Assembly: GCA_031402435.1 (NCBI GenBank)
Contig: JANNSJ010000029.1
Span: 46,023 to 110,022, forward strand
Source of the DNA: UBA11986 sp031402435
GTDB taxonomy: Bacteria > Bacteroidota > Ignavibacteria > UBA10030 > UBA6906
Reading direction: 5' to 3'
Length of the DNA stretch: 64,000 bases
Positions 54,385-63,337 of the stretch are shown here, piece by piece; positions within the stretch are counted from its first letter, which is position 1, and every line of letters begins with the position of its first letter. The notes beneath the pieces were generated by a model. It searched no databases. It had not been told where the DNA came from and worked only from the letters and a program-made list of their open reading frames with translations. The position numbers were made by a program, and so were the translations under genes.

Positions 54385-54657
54385 GAAAAGAGCCTGTTCA
54401 TTCTGAATTCCTTGCCCGGGGAATGCTGGAAGGACATCGCGTTTCCCCATAGCACTGCTTCTTTGTTGTCATGAATAGTAAGACTCACGCGTGCTCTTTT
54501 TGCTCGTCACCCAAGCGGCTGCAAGGGTCCGAACAACACCGGCCAACAATTGAAGACGATAATGTCTGAATTGCAGTCTTCCTTCTACGGTACAGGACGA
54601 GCCAATTCTGTTCCCCGATGGGCTACTCTCAGTTGTTCACACGCAAGTGTCACCTGA

Positions 54658-54685
54658 AATATAGCATCTCAAACGGTGATGTCAA
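54658..54685 (-). promoter_or_regulatory. Consensus promoter of the GT2-epimerase-flippase operon
   Basis: On the minus strand: TTGACA, 16 bases, TATATT; predicted start near 54651. Confidence 0.65.
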
Positions 54686-54727
54686 CCGCCGGAGAGAAGC
54701 TTTTCCAGACATTTTTGCCACAACTTG

Positions 54728-54756
54728 TTGACTTTAGAATAGCCGGAGCGTATATT
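54728..54756 (+). promoter_or_regulatory. Sigma-70 promoter of the DUF642-like lipoprotein gene
   Basis: TTGACT (54728-54733), 17 bases, TATATT (54751-54756); predicted start near 54763, leader of about 86 bases. Confidence 0.65.
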
Positions 54757-54848
54757 ACCACATGTCCAATCCGACATTTGCTCTATTCGTTCTTTCCCCC
54801 ACAGTAAAATTCTTCAACCACTCTCTTTTACAATAACGCGGAGGCTCT

Positions 54849-55757
54849 ATGAGGTTATTCCAATCTCTTCTGTTGATTCTTGTGAGTGTTCTGGTTCAAG
54901 CCTGTTCGAACCAGGCAACCGAAGTTCCTATTCAATCCATGCCCGTTGATCTTGGGAGGGTATCGCTTGCTTTCTCAAATCCTCCCCCGGAAATCACCGA
55001 CATTGTTGCGACAATATCGCGTAATGGTTTCCCTCCTCGGGTATTGCAACTGACTATCTCTGACACAACAAGTAGCGCATCGGGTCATTTCACAAACGTT
55101 GAACCCGGAGTGTGGCATTTGCGGGTTGTGGCATTGGATTCCAGCGAGGTGGTCCGGTTCTCGGGCGAGACAGATGTGAATGTTCAAGCTGGACAGATTT
55201 CGCAAGTAGCTTTGCAATTGGTTCCCGGAACTGGTGGTGGGATTCAGATCGTTGTTACTTGGCCGAATGCGAACAACCTTCTTGTCAATGGAAGCTTTGA
55301 ACAGGGTCCATGGCTGGGGACCTATCTTCCCATTGACTCCGGATCCACCGCGATCAATGGATGGGTTGTGTCGAGAGGGCAGATAGACATAGTTCGATAC
55401 TGGCATAGTTTTGACGGAGACAGAAGCATTGATCTCAATGGCACCCCCGGTCGGGGTGGGATGAAGCAGACCTTCTCCACCAGTGCCGGAGCTACTTACA
55501 GGGTTGTCTTTGCACTTGCGGGTAACCCGGAAGGCGCACCAACAATAAAGACTATGGTTGTCAGTGCTGCAGGCTCAACTGCTCAGTTTACTTTTGATAT
55601 TAGTGGCAAGACAATCACGAACATGGGCTGGCAGATCAAGACGTGGAATTTCGTGGCGGTTGGGCCATCAACAACGCTTGAGTTTTACAGTCTCGTTGCT
55701 CCTACCTCAATCTATGGGCCAGCAATTGATAATGTGTTGGTGGAAGTAGTTCATTGA
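54849..55757 (+). CDS. Modular lipoprotein: shared beta domain plus DUF642/choice-of-anchor-like domain
   Basis: The 302-residue lipoprotein has lipobox VQAC (Cys 19). Residues about 35-130 are the same beta domain as in the two LamG lipoproteins (IVATISRNGFPPRVLQL, then VEPGVWHLRVVALDSSEVVRFSGETDVNVQAGQ). The C-terminal part (about 140-302) is a galactose-binding-like DUF642/choice-of-anchor C domain with LLVNGSFEQGPW, SIDLNGTPGRGGMKQTF and a YGPAIDNVLVE end. GGAGG supports ATG 54849. It is the only plus-strand gene in the polysaccharide region and is monocistronic. Confidence 0.8.
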   Translation: MRLFQSLLLILVSVLVQACSNQATEVPIQSMPVDLGRVSLAFSNPPPEITDIVATISRNGFPPRVLQLTISDTTSSASGHFTNVEPGVWHLRVVALDSSEVVRFSGETDVNVQAGQISQVALQLVPGTGGGIQIVVTWPNANNLLVNGSFEQGPWLGTYLPIDSGSTAINGWVVSRGQIDIVRYWHSFDGDRSIDLNGTPGRGGMKQTFSTSAGATYRVVFALAGNPEGAPTIKTMVVSAAGSTAQFTFDISGKTITNMGWQIKTWNFVAVGPSTTLEFYSLVAPTSIYGPAIDNVLVEVVH

Positions 55758-55821
55758 CCATGCTTGACTGAAGCGTCTTGAATTGTTCAAGCCGCTGTGC
55801 GGCATCGTAACTCCGGATCCT

Positions 55822-55855
55822 GGCCGTTCGACATATGTTTAACGGCCTTTTTTTT
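55822..55855 (+). terminator. Terminator of the DUF642-like lipoprotein gene
   Basis: Stem GGCCGTT / AACGGCC, 12-base loop, then eight T. Confidence 0.9.
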
Positions 55856-55874
55856 GCCTGGCCCAAGCCGATTT

Positions 55875-56669
55875 TTAGGGTTCCTTCTCATTGACATCAT
55901 TGATGGGACCCCTTGAGAGCAAATAGACAACACCGGTGCACACTACCTCCCCGACAACCGGGACATTGGCAATGGGTCCGGCTGGGATCGGTTTCAACCC
56001 GAAGCGTATATGGTTTGGTCCGATGATGTATGCCTGTTTCCCAACGATATTCATGCCGCCGCGTGTGACAATCTTCTCGAACTTCCGCATCCCCATTTTC
56101 AATCGCCCGAGTTTTTGCACCTCCTCGACGAAATACGGTGCTTCTCCTTTCACATACGGCAGGATCAGTGTGAGCGAAAAGGGAATCAAGTGGAAGAATG
56201 GCAGTTTCAGAAACGGCGCACGCAACAATTGTTGGTGTGCTCCATATGCCGAGTAGTATGGCGGGAATGTGATGAGCATCTTGCCGTTGGGGTTGATATA
56301 ACCCATCAATTTCTGTAACACCGCATCTTTCTGTTCGAGATGCTCGAACACATCATGAAGAATGACAACGTCGAATTGCCTGTCGTGGAAAGGTAGCGAT
56401 GCCTCATACAGGTTGCCCGTGGTAAGCGGGATCTTTCGATCGCCCATGAGCAGTTTCGCTGCTTCAATGCGCGGTGCGTCAATATCGAACCCGACGCAGT
56501 CGGCGCCAGCATCATGAATTGCGCAGAGCCCCCCGCCTTCGCCGCAACCAACATCGAGCACGCTTGCGCTTTTCACCGCCGTGCCCCACTGTTCCAGCAA
56601 AGGAACCATGTACTTTGCCGAGACATCATATTCGTATTGCCAATACCGTTCTGTGTGGTTCTTAGACAT
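55875..56669 (-). CDS. Class I SAM-dependent methyltransferase
   Basis: The 264-residue protein from ATG 56669 has motif I VLDVGCGEGGGLCAI and post-motif FDVVILHDVFEHLEQKD. The C-terminal half has hydrophobic stretches around the HLIPFSLTLILPYV segment that may dock on membrane. The start overlaps the upstream GT4 stop by eight bases, so the two are coupled. It is the last gene of the unit. Confidence 0.87.
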   Translation of the reverse strand: MSKNHTERYWQYEYDVSAKYMVPLLEQWGTAVKSASVLDVGCGEGGGLCAIHDAGADCVGFDIDAPRIEAAKLLMGDRKIPLTTGNLYEASLPFHDRQFDVVILHDVFEHLEQKDAVLQKLMGYINPNGKMLITFPPYYSAYGAHQQLLRAPFLKLPFFHLIPFSLTLILPYVKGEAPYFVEEVQKLGRLKMGMRKFEKIVTRGGMNIVGKQAYIIGPNHIRFGLKPIPAGPIANVPVVGEVVCTGVVYLLSRGPINDVNEKEP

Positions 56670-57807
56670 TGTTGTCCGGCAAAATACGTGTAACAAGTTG
56701 TTCTATTGCAGTTGCCATTGCTTCCCACGAATACTTCTTCTTTTCCTGCTGTACGTTCATGGTAAACTCGTCTTCACGGTGTTCCGAATAAAACCGCAGG
56801 ATACTCTTTGCCAAAGCATCAGGATCATTCGGTGGAACCAGAAATCCGGTGAAATTGTCACGCACTACTTCCTTCAGACCGCCGACATCGGTGGCAATCA
56901 CCGGTTTGTTGAAGTTGTAGGCGATCTGTGCAATACCGCTCTGTGTCGCTGACAGGTAGGGGAGGATGACAATATCCGCTGCAGAAAAGTATGTTGCAAC
57001 ATCCTCCTGGGCCACGTATTCCGAAACGAACCGAATACTGGACTCGAGTCCCATGTTCTTCACCTGCTTTCGATACAAAGACTCATCTTCGTAAAACTCC
57101 CCAACAACCAACAGCACCAGGTCGCTGATGCTGATCTTCACCTGCTTCATGGCTTCGATCAATACCCCAAGCCCTTTGTATCGACGAACGTAGCCGAAAA
57201 ACAACGGAACCTTCGTCGCTGAGATGCCCAGGCGATTTCTTGATTCTCCCTTCGGCAAGCGTGAGCCGAACATTTCGTAGACCGGGTGGGGAGAAACAAC
57301 ATACCGGGCACCAGGGGCCAGACTCAATAAATCATGTTCCACTTCATGTGACTGGACGAGGAAGAAGTCCGCGAACATGAACGCATACTTCGTGAACACC
57401 ACGTCTCCGAAACGGGATTCGTGTGGAATAATATTATGACAGAGGAAGAGTGTTTTTGTCTTTGATTTCCATCGTGCAATTGCAGCGATTGTTCCATAAC
57501 AAGGACCAAAAAAAGGCATGGAATGGGCGAAGATGATCAGGTCGGCGGCCCGTGCGCGGATGTTCCATCCAACGGTCATCCAGTTAAGCGGGTTGATCGA
57601 ATCAAGGAGCTCTTCGCTCTGAACGCTAAGCAATTCCCCCCCCGTCTCCTTTTGAGTCTTTCCCGGGAACAACAACTTCGGGTATTGTCGTTTGAACGTA
57701 ATGATCTGCACGGTGTGCTTCTTGCCAAGCTCCCGAGCTAGGAGCGCAGAGTGATGCGCGATTCCTCCTCGCAACGGATATGCAGGACCGACAATAATGA
57801 TGTTCAT
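56662..57807 (-). CDS. Glycosyltransferase family 4
   Basis: The 381-residue GT-B enzyme from ATG 57807, which overlaps the upstream methyltransferase stop as ATGA, starts NIIIVGPAYPLRGGIAHH. It shows PLFFGYVRRYKGLGVLIEAM, LLVVGEFYEDE, and a C-terminal donor site with LPYLSATQSGIAQIAYNFNKPVIATDVGG. That version lacks the first Glu of the E-x7-E pattern, as in some WcaC-like enzymes. Confidence 0.86.
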   Translation of the reverse strand: MNIIIVGPAYPLRGGIAHHSALLARELGKKHTVQIITFKRQYPKLLFPGKTQKETGGELLSVQSEELLDSINPLNWMTVGWNIRARAADLIIFAHSMPFFGPCYGTIAAIARWKSKTKTLFLCHNIIPHESRFGDVVFTKYAFMFADFFLVQSHEVEHDLLSLAPGARYVVSPHPVYEMFGSRLPKGESRNRLGISATKVPLFFGYVRRYKGLGVLIEAMKQVKISISDLVLLVVGEFYEDESLYRKQVKNMGLESSIRFVSEYVAQEDVATYFSAADIVILPYLSATQSGIAQIAYNFNKPVIATDVGGLKEVVRDNFTGFLVPPNDPDALAKSILRFYSEHREDEFTMNVQQEKKKYSWEAMATAIEQLVTRILPDNNV

Positions 57808-58535
57808 CTGGCAGGTTTTCTCGCAAGACACAGGAGCGACAAGCCAAACGGAAGAGAACACCGGGGAACAATATCTGCTTCAAGCTCAAACACTCTCTTG
57901 AGAATCCCGTTGATTATCCGGCCGGGGATTTCCAGGTCATTAGCTTTGTCCGAGTTAGTCAATTTGGTGAGCCAGCGCTTCATTACAGCCACTGGAAAGA
58001 GCAGCATGTTGAAGAACGTGAGATGCTCAATCTCGAAGCTCTCAGATTCAACTATCTGCTGGAGCCTCCGTTTAGTGTATCGTCGTTTATGATGGAGAAC
58101 AACATCATGAGCGCTCCAAAGAGATGGGAAGGCGGGGACGGCAATCAGGAGATATCCACCGGGTTTGAGCAGTGCGTATGCATCACGCAAGAGTCCATCG
58201 TCATCGTCGATGTGTTCAACGACGTCGAGCATGGTGATAATATCGAAATGTTGTGACTTTGGATAGGAGGCAAGGCTGCCGTGGAAGAGATTTACCAATC
58301 CCCGTTGATGGCAAAAATCGATTGCTTGCCGTGAAAAATCAAGTCCGTACGCTCTGAATCGTTTGGAAAACAACTCGAGCACAGCACCGGTTCCGCAGCC
58401 GACATCAAGGATTGTGGTCTCTGGCGACGTTGTAATCCGTGCATTGATATATTGCATGATGATTCGCTGGCGGGCAACAAACCACCAATGTGCATTCTCG
58501 ATTTTGTACATGTGGGGATAGACATGTTCTTCCAT
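57804..58535 (-). CDS. Class I SAM-dependent methyltransferase
   Basis: The 243-residue protein has HWWFVARQRIIM near residues 17-28 followed by ILDVGCGTGAVLELF, a start typical of methyltransferases found beside dolichol-phosphate-mannose-synthase-like GT2 genes. Post-motif FDIITMLDVVEHIDDD is present. Its ATG overlaps the GT2 stop as TGATG. Confidence 0.88.
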   Translation of the reverse strand: MEEHVYPHMYKIENAHWWFVARQRIIMQYINARITTSPETTILDVGCGTGAVLELFSKRFRAYGLDFSRQAIDFCHQRGLVNLFHGSLASYPKSQHFDIITMLDVVEHIDDDDGLLRDAYALLKPGGYLLIAVPAFPSLWSAHDVVLHHKRRYTKRRLQQIVESESFEIEHLTFFNMLLFPVAVMKRWLTKLTNSDKANDLEIPGRIINGILKRVFELEADIVPRCSLPFGLSLLCLARKPAR

Positions 58536-59467
58536 CAGAACCCCACAGTGTCGCGAATGACGTAGAGCGGGCGCTTCTTGACTTCTTCATAGATGCGGCT
58601 GATGTATTCGCCGATGACGCCAAGGGTCAAGAGGATCATGCCACCAACGAAGAGGATGGAGATGATAGTCGATGCCCAGCCAAGAATTGCCTTATCGGTA
58701 AATAACTTCGCGTAAATCACGGCGAGTCCCCCCACAAATGATGCTGCTGCCGTGAACAACCCAAGATAGATAGCAAGGCGAAGAGGAACGTTTGAAAAGG
58801 AAAAAATACCGTCAAGCGCAAGCTGCGTGAGCCGGTTGAAACTCATCCTCGGTTTGCCGGAGAAGCGTTCGCTCCGATCATAATAGACCGCCGTTTGCTT
58901 GAACCCTGCCCATGCCCGCATACCGCTGATATATCTGTTCCGCTCGGGCATATTGTGCAGCACCTCGACGACACGCCGGTCCATGAGTGAGAAATTTCCG
59001 GCGTCCACGGGAATGTCGATCGACGATAGAGTCTTCAATATCCTGTAGTACATTTTGAATGCGAGCCGCTTCAGAGAGCTTTCCTTGCGGCTCTTCTTCA
59101 CGGTGTATACAACGTGGTAACCCTCTTTCCACAGCCGCACCATTTGCGGAAGAAGCTCAGGAGGATCCTGCAGATCGCCGTCCATGAGAATCACAGCCCC
59201 CCCCTTGGACAAGTCCATCCCCGCAGAGATGGCAATTTGATGTCCGAAATTACGCGAGAGCCGGATGATCTTCACGCGAGCGTCTTTCGTGTGTATTTCG
59301 CTCATCAGGTCGAATGATCCATCGGTGCTTCCGTCGTCAACGAGAATAATTTCAAACAGGTCCTGCAGTGACGCTGTTGCCGCCATGAGTCTGCTGTGGA
59401 GTTCAGAGATCGTTTGCTCTTCGTTAAAAATCGGGATGATAATTGAGTACATGCTATGCTGGTTCAT
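58535..59467 (-). CDS. Polyprenyl-phosphate glycosyltransferase (GT2, GtrB/ArnC/CsbB-like)
   Basis: The 310-residue protein has a GT-A domain (SIIIPIFNEEQTISELH; LVDDGSTDGSFD; VILMDGDLQDPPELL) and two C-terminal membrane helices (about 230-255 and 265-295). This layout belongs to enzymes that load a sugar onto undecaprenyl phosphate at the inner membrane. ATG 59467 overlaps the stop of the YfhO-type gene; ATG 59452 is an alternative. The pairing with YfhO is informative about function. Confidence 0.92.
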   Translation of the reverse strand: MNQHSMYSIIIPIFNEEQTISELHSRLMAATASLQDLFEIILVDDGSTDGSFDLMSEIHTKDARVKIIRLSRNFGHQIAISAGMDLSKGGAVILMDGDLQDPPELLPQMVRLWKEGYHVVYTVKKSRKESSLKRLAFKMYYRILKTLSSIDIPVDAGNFSLMDRRVVEVLHNMPERNRYISGMRAWAGFKQTAVYYDRSERFSGKPRMSFNRLTQLALDGIFSFSNVPLRLAIYLGLFTAAASFVGGLAVIYAKLFTDKAILGWASTIISILFVGGMILLTLGVIGEYISRIYEEVKKRPLYVIRDTVGF

Positions 59468-61811
59468 TTGTATTGATCACACGCTTCTTCTTCAGGAAAG
59501 GAATACCAATGCCGGCCCCGCATATGAGAAGCGAAGCAAGCGTAATCATGCCGCCAAGTTTGTAGGAAGCCGGCTCGAATCGGAACTCGATCTTGTGGAC
59601 ACCTGAAGTAACAACAATGCTTCGCAGGTTGTAGTCTGCCCGGAGGATTTCTGCTTCAGTTCCATCCACAAACGCCTTCCAACCGGGGTATTCAATCTCA
59701 CTCAACACCAGCAACCCATCATGGGTTGTTTCAGCGTCCAGCGTGATGCTGTTGTTCTGGTAACCCGTAATGTTTGCCTTCCAAACGGGTGTGGTCGAAG
59801 GCACTGCGAAGCTCCGGCCGGGCTCTTTCTCAAGAACAGCGGTCGTACGATGATTGAATGCGGGGTTCCTGAGAAACGCAAGAAGCTCTTCCTCGTTCTT
59901 CGCTACATGGATTCCATAAAGGAAGAACGCCCGCGGAAAATATGATGGATGATTAACAAGCGTCAATGTTCCTGTTTGCTCGTTGGCAACGGTTTTGTAT
60001 TTCACGTTCAACAGGTCGTACGTTTGATCTGCCGTGCCATATGGTGCATACGCACGCTGTAGGACAAGGGGTGTGTAGCCCTCCATGATCGCGATCCTGT
60101 CCACCATCCCTTGGTTGCGGTCCATGATCATACCACGCGAATTCCGTGTGTTCACACGGAAGACGTCTGATTCTCCCTGCTTCTTCAAGAACTGGATAAT
60201 GTTCGTTGCTCGTTGAAAATACTCACTTGGGTTGACCTTGGCTGTGTTTTGACTTGCCCCAAAGTGCAGCATGTCGAGAACAAACACCAACACCAACGCG
60301 ACACCCACAACAAGCCTCCAATTCCCCTGCGTAAGCATCATAAACAACGCCGACCCTGAAACAACGAGAATCAGGATCGATATCATGGATTCCCTCTTTA
60401 CCGTCTGGAACGCTTCACCGTTTGCCAGGAAAGGGAATGAGTCCGTAAGCGAGCCCGTCAAGACGAGGATACCGATAAATGCGCTGAGCGTTCCGGCGCC
60501 GAGCAGGATTCTCTTCCGCAGGGTTCGTTCTCTTTCAGAAAGAGAACCAACCATGAGAGCCTGAAGAGAAAACGATGAGAGAAGAGACGTTGCAAACACG
60601 AACCAGATTCCCATACGCGCCGGGTTGCGGAATTTTGAGAATCCTGGGACGAAATCAAAAAATAATTTCTGGAGAAAGAAGTTGTCACCGAGGGCAAAGA
60701 GCATGACGAACGCCGCCATGCCGATCAGGAATGCTACATGCCTGCTCTGCTTCAACAGAGGGATGGACATGAGCGTCAACAACAGGGGGAGAACACCGAG
60801 GTAGATGCATGTCTCCCAATAGTACCAATATGTACCAGGCCCCCAGTAATTATAGCCATTCGCTCCAGCGGACCCAAAGAACCTCGGGTAGCACAAGGTC
60901 AGCAATTGAGACCAGGCGAGGCTCCCTTCGGTTGACTTCTCGTAAGTGATTTGCGCGCGTTGGGAGAGATCCGCCAACTCAACTGTCGGCAGCAATTGGA
61001 TCATTGCTACAGTAAGAGAAAGGATAACAACAACTGCAGCCTTCGTGCTCATTTTCAACGCGGGTTTCGAAAGGAGATTGCCGCCCCGGTGTGTCGTCAG
61101 AAGTTCGAACAGGAAGTAGAGAAACAGGAAGAAGTAGAGGTAGAGGGAAAGCTGCGGGTAGCCCGCAAGTGTTGAGAGCCCGAGAACCAAAGAGCACAGG
61201 AACACGGGAACCCATGCTTCACCGTGAAGTGATTTCCTGAAGAGCATGAACACGAGGGGATACCACGCTACCAGCGTGATAATCTGCTGGTGGATTGTGT
61301 GGACAATCATGAATCCCGACAGCATGTATGCGATGCCGCCAAACAATGAAGGGATCCGTCGCAGTCCGAAGGATTGAGCGAGAAAGAACATTGCTGTTCC
61401 CGCAAGCAGGAAGTGCAGAATGACAACCAACTGGAGCCAGTAGAAGCTCAAATGGCCGTCCTTCACAAACAATACCAGCACTGTGAGCGGGAGATAAAAA
61501 ACGGCAGTTTGAATATCAGCAAGGAAAGGCATGCCGTTGAACGTGTACGGGTTCCAGAGAGGCATCTGTCCCGATGCCATTGATGTTGATGCAAAACTGC
61601 GGACAGGATAGCTGTAATACAGCATATCCTCCCAGAGCCATGCATTGCCAAGAAGGATCTCATGGAACAACAGAAACACGATGCCAGTCATGACCCCAAC
61701 ACAATGCCACACCTTCGGCTCAACGAAAGCACGCATCCCTGAAGAAGGATCATGCACAACGTTGCCGGGAGAGCTTCGTTTTTTAGTTTGTTGTTTAGTC
61801 ATGATGTGCAT
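59454..61811 (-). CDS. YfhO-family multi-span membrane protein (GT-C-like)
   Basis: This 785-residue paralogue of 40090-42609 has a charged N terminus, then about a dozen membrane helices and a C-terminal periplasmic part with VLSEIEYPGWKAFVDGTEAEILRADYNLRSIVV, closing with another helix. It is expected to move sugar from undecaprenyl phosphate to a surface acceptor. It sits directly upstream of a GtrB-like GT2, its probable donor-making partner. ATG 61811 or 61802 is the start. Confidence 0.85.
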   Translation of the reverse strand: MHIMTKQQTKKRSSPGNVVHDPSSGMRAFVEPKVWHCVGVMTGIVFLLFHEILLGNAWLWEDMLYYSYPVRSFASTSMASGQMPLWNPYTFNGMPFLADIQTAVFYLPLTVLVLFVKDGHLSFYWLQLVVILHFLLAGTAMFFLAQSFGLRRIPSLFGGIAYMLSGFMIVHTIHQQIITLVAWYPLVFMLFRKSLHGEAWVPVFLCSLVLGLSTLAGYPQLSLYLYFFLFLYFLFELLTTHRGGNLLSKPALKMSTKAAVVVILSLTVAMIQLLPTVELADLSQRAQITYEKSTEGSLAWSQLLTLCYPRFFGSAGANGYNYWGPGTYWYYWETCIYLGVLPLLLTLMSIPLLKQSRHVAFLIGMAAFVMLFALGDNFFLQKLFFDFVPGFSKFRNPARMGIWFVFATSLLSSFSLQALMVGSLSERERTLRKRILLGAGTLSAFIGILVLTGSLTDSFPFLANGEAFQTVKRESMISILILVVSGSALFMMLTQGNWRLVVGVALVLVFVLDMLHFGASQNTAKVNPSEYFQRATNIIQFLKKQGESDVFRVNTRNSRGMIMDRNQGMVDRIAIMEGYTPLVLQRAYAPYGTADQTYDLLNVKYKTVANEQTGTLTLVNHPSYFPRAFFLYGIHVAKNEEELLAFLRNPAFNHRTTAVLEKEPGRSFAVPSTTPVWKANITGYQNNSITLDAETTHDGLLVLSEIEYPGWKAFVDGTEAEILRADYNLRSIVVTSGVHKIEFRFEPASYKLGGMITLASLLICGAGIGIPFLKKKRVINTNEPA

Positions 61812-61827
61812 CGCCTTGTAACGGTAC

Positions 61828-61947
61828 TACACTGCTTGTGAAGGTCGCACGGGACGTTGCCGGGGAATTGGCAATAGTCAACGTTGAGAGAGGCGAACGA
61901 CGCGAAGGGTTTCGACATTCAGAGAAGCGCTACGACCCGAGTTGAAC
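61828..61947 (+). pseudogene. Possible coding relic between GT2 and YfhO genes
   Basis: A plus-strand stretch of about 38 codons reads TTLLVKVARDVAGELAIVN and continues with a charged tail to a stop. Its first codons are close, also in DNA, to the helix after the PP-loop in the larE remnant (28649-28690). It has no start codon or upstream P-loop. It may be a relic of a nucleotide-binding gene or chance. Confidence 0.25.
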
Positions 61948-61957
61948 AACGGAATGA

Positions 61958-63256
61958 TTATCGGATGAAATCACGTATGGCGTATTCCTCCTCGGTCTGT
62001 TTCGACTTGCTGATCATTTCGCCGAGCAGCCCGATGGAGATGAACTGTATGCCGACAATGATTAACAGGACGCCGCCAAGAAACAACGGACGGTTGCTGA
62101 GAGACGTTTGCCCCATGAACCATTCGGCAGTAAGCCATCCATCAATCCCGAGCCCGACAACCGCTGCGACTATTCCCCAAAAGCCAAATAAATGCAACGG
62201 CCTGCGGAAATATCGCGTCGTAAACAGTACCGTGACAAGATCAAGGAACCCCTTCCAAAATCTTCCGATGCCGAACTTGGTCTTGCCAAATTTCCTTGGC
62301 CTGTGGTTCACCACCATCTCACCGATCTTGAAGCCCTCCCAATGGGCAAGCACCGGAACATAGCGGTGAAGCTCCCCATATACCTTTACAGTCTTGACGA
62401 CTTCCTTCTTGTACGCCTTGAATCCACAATTGAAATCATGGATCTTAATCCCCGTCATCATCGATGTAACGAAATTGAAGAAGCGGGAAGGGATTGTCTT
62501 TGTAATGGGGTCGCGGCGAACCTTCTTCCATCCCGAAACAAGATCAAAACCCTCATTTATTCGTTTGACGAGGCTTGGAATCTCAGCGGGATCGTCCTGC
62601 AGGTCGGCATCCATGGTGATGACGATGTTTCCTTGCGCGTTTTCAAATCCCACTGAAAGTGCCGCGGATTTCCCGTAGTTCCGGCGGAAGCGGATGATCT
62701 TCATGCGGTTATCGAGCCGCTTCAATCCGCGAAGCACGTCGAATGATTTGTCAGTGCTACCGTCATCAATAAAAATAACTTCATACTTGTTTGTTACCCT
62801 GCTTAAGCCGGTGCGAAGCTGTTGGTGCAACTCCTTCAGCGAATCCTCTTCATTATAAAGGGGGATGACAACGGTGAGGTCCATTCGCTGTTGCTGCTGA
62901 TCTCTTCGCTGGGGCTCTTGTCCAACCTGCCTTGGTTTTTGTGGAGGAGGGGGATTGGGTGATCGAGGAGTTTCAGTGCGTTTCTCTTCGGCTTCAGGGC
63001 CAGAGCCATCAACCTGTTGCTTCTTTTGTTCCTGCGGTCTCTGTCTGTATTGATGTCGTGGTCGAAACCGATCTCTTCCCCGACGATCTTGTTGCTGACC
63101 GCCTTTCGGCTGTTCGCTGCCCGGTTGAGATTGTGATGAGGCTTCGGATGGTTTTATCTCCGAACCTTCGGATTGCTGCGCAGTCTGCTCGGGAACTTGC
63201 TGGGGAGACTGATTTCTTTGTTGTTCGGGTAACTGCTGTGGCGTTTCGTCGGACAT
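61958..63256 (-). CDS. Polyprenyl-phosphate glycosyltransferase (GT2) with disordered N-terminal tail
   Basis: The C-terminal 305 residues are a DPM1/GtrB-like GT2 (MDLTVVIPLYNEEDSLKE; FIDDGSTDKSF; ITMDADLQDDPAEIP) with two membrane helices near the end. In front lies a tail of about 125 residues made largely of Gln, Pro, Glu and Arg, with an Arg/Gln-rich patch (RRGRDRFRPRHQYRQR). The likely start is ATG 63256; an internal ATG at 62884 coincides with the GT domain start and could give a short form. Confidence 0.85.
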   Translation of the reverse strand: MSDETPQQLPEQQRNQSPQQVPEQTAQQSEGSEIKPSEASSQSQPGSEQPKGGQQQDRRGRDRFRPRHQYRQRPQEQKKQQVDGSGPEAEEKRTETPRSPNPPPPQKPRQVGQEPQRRDQQQQRMDLTVVIPLYNEEDSLKELHQQLRTGLSRVTNKYEVIFIDDGSTDKSFDVLRGLKRLDNRMKIIRFRRNYGKSAALSVGFENAQGNIVITMDADLQDDPAEIPSLVKRINEGFDLVSGWKKVRRDPITKTIPSRFFNFVTSMMTGIKIHDFNCGFKAYKKEVVKTVKVYGELHRYVPVLAHWEGFKIGEMVVNHRPRKFGKTKFGIGRFWKGFLDLVTVLFTTRYFRRPLHLFGFWGIVAAVVGLGIDGWLTAEWFMGQTSLSNRPLFLGGVLLIIVGIQFISIGLLGEMISKSKQTEEEYAIRDFIR

Positions 63257-63299
63257 GAATATGGTCAATCCGCTGATGGTGAGTAAGATCTGAAAGGCA

Positions 63300-63328
63300 A
63301 ACTAACCATTTTCACCTTGAAAATCAAC
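63300..63328 (-). promoter_or_regulatory. Candidate promoter of the GT2-YfhO-GT2 operon
   Basis: On the minus strand: TTGATT, 17 bases, TAGTTT. Its -35 box lies nine bases from that of the divergent AsmA promoter. Confidence 0.35.
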
Positions 63329-63337
63329 GAGTTTCGT

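Larger units (their letters stand above)
54385..54848. other. Divergent intergenic region with outward promoters and a long minus-strand leader
   Basis: No gene is visible in these 464 bases. It holds a minus-strand promoter at 54658-54685, giving a leader of about 265 bases for the GT2 unit, and a plus-strand promoter at 54728-54756. I found no match to ops/JUMPstart or to a riboswitch class I know. Confidence 0.6.

Noticed and set aside
61884..62363. 159-codon plus-strand frame opposite the GT2 gene
   Set aside because: Mostly antisense to the conserved GT2 C terminus; composition typical of a shadow frame.
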